From Methylocaldum szegediense (GTDB lineage: Bacteria > Pseudomonadota > Gammaproteobacteria > Methylococcales > Methylococcaceae), in contig NZ_OX458333.1 in assembly GCF_949769195.1 (NCBI RefSeq), positions 2,790,001 through 2,854,000 on the forward strand: a stretch of DNA of 64,000 nucleotides, read 5' to 3'. Below are positions 34,275-44,114 of this stretch, piece by piece. Each line of letters starts with the position of its first letter. The stretch's first letter is position 1. Under the pieces are notes generated by a model that saw nothing but the letters and a program-made list of their open reading frames with translations, was not told the origin of the DNA and did not search any database. A program made the position numbers and the translations under genes.

Positions 34275-35177
34275 TTACGCTTCCCGGAAACGGCCCGTCT
34301 TTAGCTGGCACTGACTCAGCAGCGTTTCCAGCCGCACGGCCAGTAAACACGCCACTGTAAGATCGGCCGTCGTACCCGGATTGATTCCGCAGGACTTGAA
34401 CTCTGCATCCACTTCGCGCAGGAGCGGCATAACCTGTTCTGGTCTATCGGAAACGGATAACGCCTGATCGATCTGTGTCATTCGGCTGGCAATCATCCTT
34501 GTATATCGAGCACCGAATTTGCGCTCGACGTGGCTGTCGGGAATACGCTTGAGCAAGCCTGCGAACACCGCCACTGCCGACCATTCTTTATCGCCCCACT
34601 GGGACAAATTCCTATGATAACTTGGAATGGCAAATTCAAAAATATCTACAAAAGAATTAGTGTATTGATAAGCAATTCGATCACGATGTTCCGAGATGCG
34701 CATGGCTTCGAGCAAAGTGACCTGCGGCGTGTCGCGAACGTCCTGCTCCGGAGCTTCGCCAAGGCCGCCCGGCTGCGCCAGCCGTATGGCCTTGTAAGCC
34801 CAGTCCGCATCGACCTGTGTCGTAGCAAGCAAAACTCTCCGCAGCGCAGCCCTGAGCGTCTCGTCTTCGTGAATCGTCTGGGCCGCCTGCAGTAGCGGTG
34901 CGGCCAACAGAATGATGCCGAGATTAGTATTGCAGGGGACAACCGCGCGGGTGGCCCGAGTCGCGTGGTAGATCCTCTCACCCAAGGAAAGAGCGGGGTC
35001 GCAAAGGAAAGGCCCGCTGGCCGCGGCGCTGCGGCGGAAGTCTTCCACGGTCATATCGTGGGCTTCCGAATAAACGCTGACATTACCGGGTTTAAAAGCG
35101 CGAAGTTCCGTTTCGCAGGCGTCGAGATAAGCGGACAATAAGGCGTCCCGTTGAACAGGCATCGGCACCGTCGTCAC
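34275..35177 (-). CDS. Triphosphoribosyl-dephospho-CoA synthase (CitG)-like protein of the H4MPT cluster
   Basis: 300 residues. LSAYLDACETELRAFKPGNV corresponds to the CitG/MdcB signature E...KPGNVS, and AVVPCNTNLGIILLAAPLLQ and LRVARL-like helices follow. Such citG-like genes are regular members of bacterial H4MPT gene clusters (orf5 type in Methylobacterium). No citrate or malonate lyase genes are present, so synthesis of an H4MPT/methylofuran side chain is more likely; this is inference. It overlaps the upstream ATP-grasp gene by 4 bases. Confidence 0.85.
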   Translation of the reverse strand: MTTVPMPVQRDALLSAYLDACETELRAFKPGNVSVYSEAHDMTVEDFRRSAAASGPFLCDPALSLGERIYHATRATRAVVPCNTNLGIILLAAPLLQAAQTIHEDETLRAALRRVLLATTQVDADWAYKAIRLAQPGGLGEAPEQDVRDTPQVTLLEAMRISEHRDRIAYQYTNSFVDIFEFAIPSYHRNLSQWGDKEWSAVAVFAGLLKRIPDSHVERKFGARYTRMIASRMTQIDQALSVSDRPEQVMPLLREVDAEFKSCGINPGTTADLTVACLLAVRLETLLSQCQLKTGRFREA

Positions 35178-36088
35178 CGAACCCGGATTTCCTCACGGGA
35201 TTCGGGCTGGCAAAGCGACAGAAAATCTTCGACCAGTAGATCGGCGATCGAGACCTTGCTGACGCTTTGAAGCCCCTTCCATGCCGGAATGCTGTTGACT
35301 TCGAGCACGCTGTAACGACCGTGATGATCGCGTATGATGTCGACCCCGGCGTAGTCCATGTCCAAGACCTTGACCGCATCCTCCGCCAGCCGGCATAGCA
35401 GCAAATCGTCGAGGCGCACCGGCTCGCAGCGAGCGCCTTGGGCGACGTTGTTCAACCAGCTGACGCCGCAGCGCCGCATGGCGGCTACGGTCTTTCCTCT
35501 AATGACGAATACGCGGAAGTCGTGGGACTGTTCGCCGCAGCCGACGAAACGCTGCAGGTAGAAGACACCATTGGTGTCGCTCAAGCGGGCCAGGTCATCC
35601 GGCTTCTCATACCGCTGCAAACCTTGTCCCTGGGAACCGAACAGCGGTTTGGACACGAGTTGATGGCCCGCTCGCAACTCCCGCTCGGCCAATTCGAGCG
35701 CCTCATCACGGCTGCCCAGCACCCAGGTGGGCGGCGTCAGAATGCCGGCTCGCTGCAGCAGGAAGCTGGTCATGGCCTTGTCGACGGTACGCTCGATTGC
35801 CCGACCATCGTTATATACCGTAATCCCGAGCAGTTTCAGGGCGTGCAGCACGTCCAAGTAAAACACCACCTGATCCAGCGAGCCACCGGGCACGCCGCGC
35901 ACGAAAACGCCATCGGGGAGTCTATCTTCGAATCCCGGCAGAATCACCGGTAATCCGCCGGACTCGAGATTCAGCCGGCAGGCGGTCAAAGAGACGTAAC
36001 GATAGCCATAACCGTGCGCAGCCAAAGCCTCGCGCAGCCGCGCACCGTGCCAGCCCGGATCTTCGGTAATAATCGCAATAGTGCCCAA
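35174..36088 (-). CDS. RimK-type ATP-grasp ligase of the H4MPT cluster
   Basis: Start TTG 36088 (LGTIAIITEDPGWHGARLRE) with GGAG six bases upstream; longer readings run into mch. About 304 residues. Motifs: QLVSKPLFGSQGQGLQRYEK, YLQRFVGCGEQSHDFRVFVI, DMDYAGVDIIRDHHGRYSVL and LEVNSIPAWKGLQSV, the RimK/MptN-like ATP-grasp pattern. RimK-like ligases add glutamate to cofactor tails, so polyglutamylation of methylofuran or H4MPT is a reasonable inference. The start lies 1 base after the mch stop, so the two are coupled. Confidence 0.88.
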   Translation of the reverse strand: MGTIAIITEDPGWHGARLREALAAHGYGYRYVSLTACRLNLESGGLPVILPGFEDRLPDGVFVRGVPGGSLDQVVFYLDVLHALKLLGITVYNDGRAIERTVDKAMTSFLLQRAGILTPPTWVLGSRDEALELAERELRAGHQLVSKPLFGSQGQGLQRYEKPDDLARLSDTNGVFYLQRFVGCGEQSHDFRVFVIRGKTVAAMRRCGVSWLNNVAQGARCEPVRLDDLLLCRLAEDAVKVLDMDYAGVDIIRDHHGRYSVLEVNSIPAWKGLQSVSKVSIADLLVEDFLSLCQPESREEIRVR

Positions 36089-36089
36089 A

Positions 36090-37085
36090 TTATTCTCCGA
36101 AGGACCGCTCCAGTAGCGCTTCGTCGAGCTTGCCCGCGTGGAAACTGCGGCCGGACTCGACGGCCGTGACAATGACGCTAGCCGGGCTGAACAGCATCGG
36201 ATCGATTTTGAAGAAATCGTATTTGTAATCCTTGAACACCTCGGCAAACGGCCTGCCGTAATCCCGCGAAACCGAACTCGGCAATTCGTTGGCCAATGTC
36301 TCTGCCGCCTCGTCGCTGCCTTTCACGAACAAATGGACGGTGCCGCCGAACAGAATAGCGTCGTTGGTCCGCCCCATGGCCTTTACGAAATTGGGGTGAG
36401 GCGGTGGTACCGGGGCAGTTCCGGTGCCATCGATGATGTTGCCCAGCGGGAAATGGAGCGAATGGGCCTTGTGCAAGGCGACTTCCAGTACGCGGCCTAC
36501 GACCTGCATGCCGCCGGCGAGGCTGGATGTCGGGGTTAGGATGACGTGCACTCCGCTCGCATCCACTTTGCATGCCTTGGCGATCTTCTCGATCACTTCG
36601 ACCGGCGGCACCTTGTCCACCTCCATGACGATAGCCGTCTCGTTGCTATGGTCTCGATAGCCCAATTCCTTATAAAGCTCTTCCACGGGCTCCTCGTTGC
36701 CGTCCTTGACCTTCGTCGCCAGCGCACGCGCCGGCCCCGAACCGAGCGCATAAAAGGCGTTCTTGCCCTCTCCATGAGACAGGCTCCAGCCGGCATACTG
36801 GCTGCCCAGGCAGGCAATTACGGGATTGGTGGAATGAACGTTGACGGTGAGCGGCCAGCGACTGAAGGTTGCCGAGTGGGTCAGCGTAACCGTTCCGAGT
36901 CCGCCCATGCAGACTTCCGCGATCAAGCGCCCCGCCTCCAGACCGCCCACAGCATCAATGCCGGCGTCGATGATTGTGCAGCCGTTTCCCAGCTTGTCGA
37001 CTTTAAGCCGCAGCCTGTCGGCATTGGCGATCATATATTTGACGATGGGAAGCGCGTGCGCATTAACGCTGACAGTATGTTGCAT
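36090..37085 (-). CDS. mch: Methenyltetrahydromethanopterin cyclohydrolase
   Basis: 331 residues from ATG 37085 ([20 protein letters not shown]). Converts methenyl-H4MPT to formyl-H4MPT between the methylene-H4MPT dehydrogenase and Fhc steps. Motifs: [60 protein letters not shown] and [19 protein letters not shown]. The open frame extends further upstream, but that part overlaps another gene antisense to nothing recognisable and is not Mch-like. In operon with two ATP-grasp genes and fae. Confidence 0.97.
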   Translation of the reverse strand: MQHTVSVNAHALPIVKYMIANADRLRLKVDKLGNGCTIIDAGIDAVGGLEAGRLIAEVCMGGLGTVTLTHSATFSRWPLTVNVHSTNPVIACLGSQYAGWSLSHGEGKNAFYALGSGPARALATKVKDGNEEPVEELYKELGYRDHSNETAIVMEVDKVPPVEVIEKIAKACKVDASGVHVILTPTSSLAGGMQVVGRVLEVALHKAHSLHFPLGNIIDGTGTAPVPPPHPNFVKAMGRTNDAILFGGTVHLFVKGSDEAAETLANELPSSVSRDYGRPFAEVFKDYKYDFFKIDPMLFSPASVIVTAVESGRSFHAGKLDEALLERSFGE

Positions 37086-37132
37086 GGTTACCCTCTTGCC
37101 CGGTTCATTGACAAAAATGTGATTGTACTCGG

Positions 37133-38314
37133 CTAGCTTCGAGCTGCGTACAATCGCTCGAACAACTCGCTCTCCAGCCGTTCGATCAGGCATTCTACCT
37201 GTCGTTGGTCCGTCCCCTCGGCGCAAACGGTGCATACCGGCTGACCAACACCGATTCGCGTACCGGTCACCGGCGTATCCGTGCACCACTCGGGCCATCT
37301 CGTTTCCTCCGATACCTCGAGATCGAACGGCGCAAAAAAAACCTTGAAAGCCCGAACGGTACCACTTGCGGCCATTTCATCCGGCATTTCGCCGCGGCAC
37401 GCTCGAATATGCGCGGCTAGTAGTCCGTGTGGAAAATCGTCGTCGTACAGGGCCATGGTGGCGCTTGGCCTTGGATTCACTTCCAGCACCCGACAGGTTT
37501 CACCATCGAGCATGAAATCTAGGCTGTTCAATCCTCTGAGCGAAACCGCTCGAGCCAGGCGCGCGACATACGTCTGCACCTGCCGACGCTGTTCCGGCGT
37601 GAGGTCCGCTCGATTGACAGCACCGGCAAACAAGAACGGCTGCCCGACAAGATGACCAGCTGTGCGCAGCGTATTGAAACCGATGATGCGCGCGTCTTCG
37701 CCATTCGCGAGAAACAAGGCGGACAGCGCCTTACCGGGAAGCCGGCGCTGGTAATAGGCACTCGAATCGGGTTCCACTCGAGAGCAGGGACGCACGCCCT
37801 TGCCGCCTTCGCTGCGGGCGGATTTGAGCAGCCAATTCTCCGGATCGGGCGGCAGTTTACGGCTCGATTCCGGATAAGGAATACCGAGCCGCCGCAGTGT
37901 CTCGAAAAACGCATCGGGCGTTTTCAATAAACGGAGAATTTCCGGAGGATTGCCGTATAGGGTCCGCCCTCGCGCGAGTTCTTCGAGAGCGGCGGAATCG
38001 GCGTCTAAGCCACTGCCGTAGACCAAAGCATACCCATACCCCGCAGGCGCCAGCCGCGCGGCGGCCCGCAAAAGGCTTTCCCGCTCGAAACCGATGTCGG
38101 CGGCGTTGACCGCCTCGCAGTATGCCGAACAAGCGCGCGTCTCCCGATCGGCGAAAAGATCGATCGAGACCGGCCGAATTCCGGCGCGCGCCCCCGATTG
38201 CGCCAGCATTCTCGCCGAGCTGCCGACCAATAGCAGGCGGTGCGGCAAATCGTCCAGGACTTCCAAGGATCGATCAGCGGTTTCACGGCCCGGGGCCCGG
38301 AGCGCCGGCGTCAC
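37133..38314 (-). CDS. ATP-grasp protein of the H4MPT cluster (orf17-type)
   Basis: 393 residues. N-terminal region [20 protein letters not shown] suggests a Rossmann-like domain. The ATP-grasp core follows: [40 protein letters not shown] and [20 protein letters not shown] with [15 protein letters not shown]. Such proteins accompany mch and fae in methylotroph H4MPT clusters (orf17 in Methylobacterium) and are needed for growth on C1 compounds, with the exact reaction unsettled. It overlaps mptG by 4 bases and precedes mch by 47 bases. Confidence 0.87.
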   Translation of the reverse strand: MTPALRAPGRETADRSLEVLDDLPHRLLLVGSSARMLAQSGARAGIRPVSIDLFADRETRACSAYCEAVNAADIGFERESLLRAAARLAPAGYGYALVYGSGLDADSAALEELARGRTLYGNPPEILRLLKTPDAFFETLRRLGIPYPESSRKLPPDPENWLLKSARSEGGKGVRPCSRVEPDSSAYYQRRLPGKALSALFLANGEDARIIGFNTLRTAGHLVGQPFLFAGAVNRADLTPEQRRQVQTYVARLARAVSLRGLNSLDFMLDGETCRVLEVNPRPSATMALYDDDFPHGLLAAHIRACRGEMPDEMAASGTVRAFKVFFAPFDLEVSEETRWPEWCTDTPVTGTRIGVGQPVCTVCAEGTDQRQVECLIERLESELFERLYAARS

Positions 38315-39324
38315 ACACGAAAGGACTTTTCCCGTGACGCATCCACACGCTCAAAGACGACAGCAGCGCCCTGATTGCGCGGCGTCGCCAGCAGGAACTG
38401 GATGCCGGCCTGTCCGGCAAACTCCCGCCGCGCTGCACGGACCAGCGCTCCCCCTTGCGTCGCGTTTTCGACCAGGCAAAAACCGGTCGGACCCCAGGAG
38501 CTTTGACCGATGCCGACGGCGCCTTGCGATTCCAGGAAAGATAGCGCGTCGGCGACATCGGCACTGGTGAAACGTCCGCCCTGAGCCGGCGCGAAATAAT
38601 CGCCTATCGAACGCTGTAACTCCGCGATGACATCCCCGAAACCACGGATGTCGCGCTCGACCAATGCGGGTAAGCCTTTCATGAGCAGCAAATGGCAGAG
38701 ATGCGCGGCCTCCTCCGCGGGAAAAGCCGGCAACGCCCGGAAAGCCTCGATCTCGTCCTCGCCATGAAGCCCGGAATCCCGCTCGTCCAGAACCAGAATG
38801 AGACGCCAATCGGCGGGAAACTCGAGGCGGGTGATCACCGGCGGGATGAGCGTGTTTTCGCCGCGCCCCCCGTCGACTACCAAGCCGCCCTGTTCGAATA
38901 CGGCAATACCGATACCGGAGCGTGCCCCGCGCTCGACGATCGGCGCGAGATCTCGTACCGCTAAATCGAGGTCGAACAGTCGCGACAAGGCCATGCCTAC
39001 GGCCAATTCGAGCTGGGTGCCGGAGCCGAGTCCGATATGCCCCGGTATCGCTTCCTCGACATGAACGTCCACCGCGAACTCCCTCCCCAACGCGGAGACG
39101 AACTTGTTTACGGCGGCGACGGCCCGATCCGCGCTGGGTCCATGTGCCGTCAGCCGATCCGAAGGCGTCAACGACACTCTGGTCGCAATTTCGTTGATGG
39201 CGAGTCCTATACTGCCGAAACGCCGCCCCAAGGATCCGCTGAGATCAAGGAAGCCCATGTGCAGACGCGCCGGCGCGACGACGCGCACGCGAAGCTCACG
39301 GTGGGATAAAGAATTGATCGGCAT
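38311..39324 (-). CDS. mptG: Beta-ribofuranosylaminobenzene 5'-phosphate synthase
   Basis: 337 residues. First committed arylamine step of H4MPT synthesis: p-hydroxybenzoate or p-aminobenzoate plus PRPP gives RFAP, CO2 and PPi. GHMP-kinase-like fold with VVAPARLHMGFLDLSGSLGR near the N-terminus and GHIGLGSGTQLELAVGMALS near residue 95. VGIGQSSWGPTGFCLVENA lies in the C-terminal part. All are typical of the family. First gene of the minus-strand run that ends with fae; a 236-bp region separates it from divergent fhcB. Confidence 0.94.
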   Translation of the reverse strand: MPINSLSHRELRVRVVAPARLHMGFLDLSGSLGRRFGSIGLAINEIATRVSLTPSDRLTAHGPSADRAVAAVNKFVSALGREFAVDVHVEEAIPGHIGLGSGTQLELAVGMALSRLFDLDLAVRDLAPIVERGARSGIGIAVFEQGGLVVDGGRGENTLIPPVITRLEFPADWRLILVLDERDSGLHGEDEIEAFRALPAFPAEEAAHLCHLLLMKGLPALVERDIRGFGDVIAELQRSIGDYFAPAQGGRFTSADVADALSFLESQGAVGIGQSSWGPTGFCLVENATQGGALVRAARREFAGQAGIQFLLATPRNQGAAVVFERVDASREKSFRV

Positions 39325-39385
39325 TGGCTAGAACGACTTCCGGAGAACTACGGTCGATTCTGCTCGAGACGTAAGCATGAAGAGA

Positions 39386-39399
39386 CATGCTATTGCATG
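39386..39399. promoter_or_regulatory. Inverted repeat between mptG and fhcB, possible operator
   Basis: CATGC-TATT-GCATG, with partly symmetric flanks (GA on the left, GTC on the right), sits in the middle of the divergent mptG/fhcB promoter region. It could be a regulator site serving both C1 operons. Only one copy was seen, so this is tentative. Confidence 0.3.
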
Positions 39400-39460
39400 G
39401 TCTTCGCTTTGTCGACCGTGGAAAAACTCGAATTTTCCAGGCTACACAGTTCATCTCAAG

Positions 39461-39489
39461 TTGAAAATTCCGGCCGAAGACCCTATGCT
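39461..39489 (+). promoter_or_regulatory. Probable sigma-70 promoter of fhcB
   Basis: TTGAAA at 39461-39466 and TATGCT at 39484-39489 are separated by exactly 17 bases. They would start transcription about 65 bases before the fhcB ATG. Confidence 0.5.
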
Positions 39490-39560
39490 TGACCGCTCCC
39501 GACACCTCCTTGTTCTTGAGCCTTTTCGCCATCCAATCCAGTATCCAGTTAGGGAAGGGC

Positions 39561-40844
39561 ATGACCGAAAATACCCAAACCCGCGTGTTCGAAAACGTTC
39601 CCAGCCCGTTTTGCGGCATTGCCTCGGACGATTTGAAAATCGAAGTCGAAGGCCACCGGGTTAAAATCATCGAGAATGGTGACGCCGTAACGACTGCCGG
39701 TTTCGAACGGCCGATCACCGATACCGCTCCGCGCATCGCCGGAAACACGGCTACCTTGGATCAGGCGGTCGCGCGTGCTGCGGAGATTCTGAAAAGCGCT
39801 CGCCTTCCGGTGTTCAGCGGCTTCGGCACCGACGTCAACGAAACCCGCGCGGCGTTGTCTCTGATCGATCGTTGCCGCGGCATTTTCGATCAAATGCGGT
39901 CCGAAGGCGGTTTGCGCAATCTTTTGGTCTTGGCCGACTCCGGCTGGATGGCGACCACCCTAGGCGAACTCAAGAATCGGGTGGAGGTTCTGGTTTCCTT
40001 CGGTACCGATATCGAACTCGATTTTCCGCGTTTCTTCGAGCGTTTCATCTGGAACAAAGAGACCCTATTCGAGGGAGACACCAGCAAGCGGGAAATCATC
40101 TTTATCGGCCGCGCCCCGAGCGGACAGGCGGCTGACGCGCCCGACGGCCGCGCCCCGAAAGTCATCCCTTGCGCTCAAGAAGCCTTGCCGGACGTCGCCG
40201 CAGCGCTTTCGGCTCTTGCAAAAGGCGCGAAACTACAGGCGGAACAGGTCGCCGGCATTCCTATCTCAGAGCTGCAAGCGGTCGTGGACCGGCTGCGCCA
40301 AGCCCGTTACAGCGTCGTGACCTGGGCTGCGGGGCAACTCGCCTTTCCTCACGCCGAACTGACCGTCCAGCAGCTGTGCCAAATGGTGTCAACGCTAAAT
40401 AAAGACACCCGCGCCGCGGTACTGCCGCTAGGCGGACAGGATGGCGACCGCACGGCGAGCCAAGTATGCGCCTGGATCAGCGGTTATCCCACTCGCGTCA
40501 GCTACGCCCGCGGCTACCCCGAATACGATCCTTACCACAACAGCACGGCACGACTCCTCGCTAGTGGCGAAGCAGACGTCTTGTTCTGGATTTCCAGCCT
40601 AAGCACGACACCGCCCCCAGCGAGCAGTGTGCCTACGGTCGTCATCGGCCGCTCGGGCATGCGCTTCGAATCCGAGCCCGAGGTCTTCATTCCGGTGGGC
40701 GTCCCCGGTATCGACTTCCCCGGACATATGTACCGTTGCGACAATGTCGTCGCCCTGCCGCTGTATCAAATCCGCGAGTCCGGCCTCGCCAAAGCCGCTG
40801 ACGTACTGCGTTCCATTGAGCGAATGCTCGGCGAGAACGACTGA
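39561..40844 (+). CDS. fhcB: Formyltransferase/hydrolase complex subunit B (formylmethanofuran dehydrogenase B homologue)
   Basis: 427 residues from ATG 39561; the open frame reaches back to 39489 but that part is leader. N-terminus RVFENVPSPFCGIASDDLKI corresponds to FwdB/FmdB CPFCG..CDD, but with a single Cys, so the iron-sulfur site of the archaeal enzyme is not preserved. AVARAAEILKSARLPVFSGF, GRAPSGQAADAPDG and VVIGRSGMRFESEPEVFIPV match the family. In methylotrophs the Fhc complex does not oxidise formate redox-wise but hydrolyses formyl-methylofuran, consistent with a degenerate B subunit. Separated from fhcA by a 620-bp spacer. Confidence 0.93.
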   Translation: MTENTQTRVFENVPSPFCGIASDDLKIEVEGHRVKIIENGDAVTTAGFERPITDTAPRIAGNTATLDQAVARAAEILKSARLPVFSGFGTDVNETRAALSLIDRCRGIFDQMRSEGGLRNLLVLADSGWMATTLGELKNRVEVLVSFGTDIELDFPRFFERFIWNKETLFEGDTSKREIIFIGRAPSGQAADAPDGRAPKVIPCAQEALPDVAAALSALAKGAKLQAEQVAGIPISELQAVVDRLRQARYSVVTWAAGQLAFPHAELTVQQLCQMVSTLNKDTRAAVLPLGGQDGDRTASQVCAWISGYPTRVSYARGYPEYDPYHNSTARLLASGEADVLFWISSLSTTPPPASSVPTVVIGRSGMRFESEPEVFIPVGVPGIDFPGHMYRCDNVVALPLYQIRESGLAKAADVLRSIERMLGEND

Positions 40845-41464
40845 CACCACAAGCCGACAACCCACGGCCTCCCCGAACGCTCCGCGAGGACTCGGGGAGC
40901 TCGACTCCACCACTTCCCAGTAGGCCCGAAAAACCTTTCGAAGGGCCTGTCTTGAGCTCGGTCGAAAGGACTGTCCTAAACAAAGTCGAAAGTCTCACGA
41001 CGAACAGAGGCGATCAAGGAACCAGTTTCATGTGATACCCAATCGACCTTTCCGAGTTTGCGAAGACTTCTCGACAGAGGGTGACGCAGCGGGTCTTGCC
41101 TCAGCAGGATTGCCCAACCTCTTCGTACGCGCGAGGAGGCGTTCACCACTAAGTTGAAAAGTCAAACCCGGTTGCTTATTCTTACAAAATTTGCCACGTC
41201 GATAGCAGAGTCTTTGCATCAGGGCACACCCTGCGGCTAATAAGGGCGTAGGCAACTCGGCGTAATTTGGGCAGAATACATAGCCGATAACTTTTTTACG
41301 ACTCGATACTGGTTTTGCGCCCAGGGACGGCGGCTGATTGGAACTCTTTACACCACTCCGATGCTAGTACCGCCTTCCGATCCGGCTAATCGTCCTTCAG
41401 TGTTTCGCCCCCAGTCCGCTACAGCAAGACCGCTCCGCTGAAACGATTTCCAAAGGAGATTTTC
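40845..41464 (+). other. 620-bp spacer between fhcB and fhcA
   Basis: No supported gene. It carries two tandem degenerate copies of a CTGTCYTGAGCTCGGTCGAA-like repeat at 40943-40990, then a more AT-rich stretch from about 41150 to 41300. A minus-strand open frame at 41028-41255 resembles nothing I know. The fhcA promoter presumably lies here, but I could not pick a convincing one. Confidence 0.65.
40943..40990. repeat. Two degenerate copies of the CTGTCCTGAGCTCGGTCGAA repeat
   Basis: The first copy matches 13364-13388 closely; the second (CTGTCCTAAACAAAGTCGAA) follows directly with a spacing of about 23 bases. Dispersed short repeat. Confidence 0.5.
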
Positions 41465-43135
41465 ATGTTGATAAAACTTACGGGCGGCACCGTCTACGAT
41501 CCCATGCACAACATCAACGGCGAAGTGCGGGATATCTATATCCGCGACGGGCGCATCATCGCCCAAGCCGACGTTTCCGACGCGATGCCCGATCAGGAAT
41601 ACGATTGCCGCGGCAAAGTGATCATGGCCGGTGCCATCGACATGCATACCCATATCGGCGGCGGCAAGGTGACCATCGCCCGCAACCTCCTGCCGGAGGA
41701 CCACCGTGCCGATCCCTCGCCACGTTCGGCTTTGACACGCGCGGGCTGCGGCCATGCGGCACCTTCCACGCTGACCACCGGCTATCGTTACGCGGAAATG
41801 GGTTACACCGCCGGCTTCGAGCCCGCCGTGCTCCCCATCAATGCTCGCCAAGCACACATGGAAATGGCCGACGTGCCGCTCATGGACGTAGGCGGCTATG
41901 CCATGCTCGGCAGCGATGATTTCTTTCTGCGTCTGCTCGCATCCGGCGCCGACCAGAAAATCATCAACGATTACGTAGCCTGGACCCTGCATTCCAGCCA
42001 ATGTATCGGCATAAAAGTGGTCAACCCGGGCGGCATCAGCGCGTTCAAGTTCAACCAGCGCAAACTGGACCTGGACGATCAGCACAGCTATTACGGCGTT
42101 ACGCCCAGGCAGGTTCTTCAGACACTCGCCAGAGCGGTGCACGAATTAGGCGTACCCCATCCGCTGCACGTACACGGTTGCAACCTGGGAGTCCCGGGAA
42201 ACCTGGAAACGACGCTGAACACGATCGCCGGCATCGAAGGCTTGCCGATGCATTTGACCCATATTCAGTTTCACAGCTACGGCACCGAGGGTGACCGCAA
42301 GTTTTCCTCGGGCGCGGCGCAGATCGCCGAAGCTATCAACAAGAACCGCAACATCACGGCGGATGTAGGGCAAATTCTGTTCGGACAAACCGTTACCGCA
42401 TCGGGCGACTCCATGCGCCAGTTCGCCAACTCCAACCACGCCCATCCGAACAAATGGGTGTGCATGGACATCGAATGCGATGCCGGCTGCGGCGTCGTGC
42501 CGTTCAAGTATAAGGACCAGAATTTCGTAAATGCCCTGCAATGGTGCATAGGTTTGGAAATCTTCCTGCTGGTGGAGGACCCTTGGCGAATTTTCCTAAC
42601 CACCGACCACCCCAACGGCGCACCGTTCACCACTTATCCGCATTTGATCCGGCTCCTGATGGACAAAAGCTTCCGCAACGACATGCTGTCGACCATCAAT
42701 CCCGATGCCGCCTCAATGAGCACGCTCGGCTCCATCGACCGGGAGTACAGTTTGTACGAAATCGCCATCATGACCCGCGCCGGCGCCGCCAAGCTTCTCG
42801 GCCTGAGCGACCGCGGCCACTTGGGGGCCGGGGCCGCCGCGGATATCACCGTGTATACGGAACAGGAAAACAAGGAAGCCATGTTCGCCAAACCGGACTA
42901 TGTATTCAAAGACGGCGAATTGGTCGTGCGCAACGGCGAAGTCGTCAAAATTGTCTGGGGCAACGTGCACACGGTGAAACCCGAATTCGACCGTGCCGGC
43001 ATCGAAGGGCGGCTGCGGGACTATTTCGAGCGCTATCACACCATGAAAATGGACAATTTCATTATTCGCGACTGGGAAATCGAGCACGACGGGCGCAACA
43101 AGATTCTGGTCCACCCCTGCGTAGGACACGCCTAG
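41465..43135 (+). CDS. fhcA: Formyltransferase/hydrolase complex subunit A
   Basis: 556 residues with AAAGGAG before the ATG. Amidohydrolase-fold subunit that hydrolyses formyl-methylofuran to formate. GAIDMHTHIGGGKVTIARNL near residue 60 gives the H-x-H metal ligands. PHPLHVHGCNLGVPGN, LTHIQFHSYGTEGDRKFS and FLTTDHPNGAPFTTYPHLI are further metal/active-site blocks of FwdA/FhcA. Followed by fhcD (82-bp gap) and fhcC (overlap of 4), the usual A-D-C order. Confidence 0.96.
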   Translation: MLIKLTGGTVYDPMHNINGEVRDIYIRDGRIIAQADVSDAMPDQEYDCRGKVIMAGAIDMHTHIGGGKVTIARNLLPEDHRADPSPRSALTRAGCGHAAPSTLTTGYRYAEMGYTAGFEPAVLPINARQAHMEMADVPLMDVGGYAMLGSDDFFLRLLASGADQKIINDYVAWTLHSSQCIGIKVVNPGGISAFKFNQRKLDLDDQHSYYGVTPRQVLQTLARAVHELGVPHPLHVHGCNLGVPGNLETTLNTIAGIEGLPMHLTHIQFHSYGTEGDRKFSSGAAQIAEAINKNRNITADVGQILFGQTVTASGDSMRQFANSNHAHPNKWVCMDIECDAGCGVVPFKYKDQNFVNALQWCIGLEIFLLVEDPWRIFLTTDHPNGAPFTTYPHLIRLLMDKSFRNDMLSTINPDAASMSTLGSIDREYSLYEIAIMTRAGAAKLLGLSDRGHLGAGAAADITVYTEQENKEAMFAKPDYVFKDGELVVRNGEVVKIVWGNVHTVKPEFDRAGIEGRLRDYFERYHTMKMDNFIIRDWEIEHDGRNKILVHPCVGHA

Positions 43136-43217
43136 CGAAAAGCGGCGAAAGACGCCCTCTCCACTGAAACGCAACGGTACCCCGATAACATAGAACAAAC
43201 GAGCCGCGAGGAATTGA

Positions 43218-44114
43218 ATGAACATCAACGGCGTTCAGATCGATGCGACTTTCGCCGAAGCCTTTCCAATGAGGGCCACGCGGGTCATCATCACCGCCCA
43301 AAACATGAAATGGGCCTACCATGCGGCCCAGGCCATGACCGGCTTCGCCACATCGGTTATCGCCTGCGGCTGCGAAGCAGGCATAGAGCGTGAGCTCGAT
43401 CCGAGCGAAACCCCGGATGGTCGCCCGGGTATTTCCGCATTGATTTTCGCCATGGGCGCCAAGACCTTAGCCAAGCAGGTGGAAACCCGGGCCGGCCAGT
43501 GCGTGCTGACCTCCCCCACATCGGCATTGTTCGCCGGCCTCCATGAGGGCGAAAAAATGCCTTTGGGCAAGAATCTCCGTTTTTTCGGAGACGGGTTCCA
43601 AATTTCCAAGCGCATCAATGGCAAACGGTACTGGCGCATCCCGGTCATGGACGGCGAGTTCCTCTGCGAAGACACGACCTACAGTGTTAAGGCCGTAGGG
43701 GGCGGCAATTTTCTCATCCTGGCGGAGAGCCAGCCGCAGGCTTTAGCCGCGTGCGAAGCGGCCATCGAAGCCATGAAAAAAGTCCCGAACGTCATCATGC
43801 CGTTCCCAGGCGGGGTCGTGCGCTCAGGCTCGAAGGTCGGCTCCAAGTACAAAGCCTTGTCAGCATCGACCAACGATGCGTTTTGTCCAACGCTCAAGGG
43901 CCAGACTAAGACGGATTTGAGTCCGGAGATCGAATCGGTAATGGAAATCGTCATCGATGGACTGACAGACGAAGACATCAAAAAAGCCATGCGGGTCGGT
44001 ATCGAGGCTGCCTGCAGCTTGGGTGCCCAAAACGGCATACGCCGCATCAGTGCGGGCAATTACGGCGGTAAATTGGGTCCTTTCCTATTCCATCTTCAGG
44101 AGATCATGGCATGA
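43218..44114 (+). CDS. fhcD: Formylmethanofuran:H4MPT formyltransferase (Fhc subunit D)
   Basis: 298 residues. Transfers the formyl group from formyl-H4MPT to methylofuran within the Fhc complex. Motifs: INGVQIDATFAEAFPMRATR at the start, ETPDGRPGISALIFAMG, RAGQCVLTSPTSALFAGL, GDGFQISKRINGKRYWRIPV and FPGGVVRSGSKVGSKYKAL, all characteristic of Ftr. Normal length. The stop overlaps the fhcC start by 4 bases. Confidence 0.97.
   Translation: MNINGVQIDATFAEAFPMRATRVIITAQNMKWAYHAAQAMTGFATSVIACGCEAGIERELDPSETPDGRPGISALIFAMGAKTLAKQVETRAGQCVLTSPTSALFAGLHEGEKMPLGKNLRFFGDGFQISKRINGKRYWRIPVMDGEFLCEDTTYSVKAVGGGNFLILAESQPQALAACEAAIEAMKKVPNVIMPFPGGVVRSGSKVGSKYKALSASTNDAFCPTLKGQTKTDLSPEIESVMEIVIDGLTDEDIKKAMRVGIEAACSLGAQNGIRRISAGNYGGKLGPFLFHLQEIMA

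Noticed and set aside
41028-41255. 75-codon minus-strand frame in the fhcB-fhcA spacer
   Set aside because: No motif, no ribosome site, arginine-rich composition typical of an off-frame reading of GC-rich DNA.
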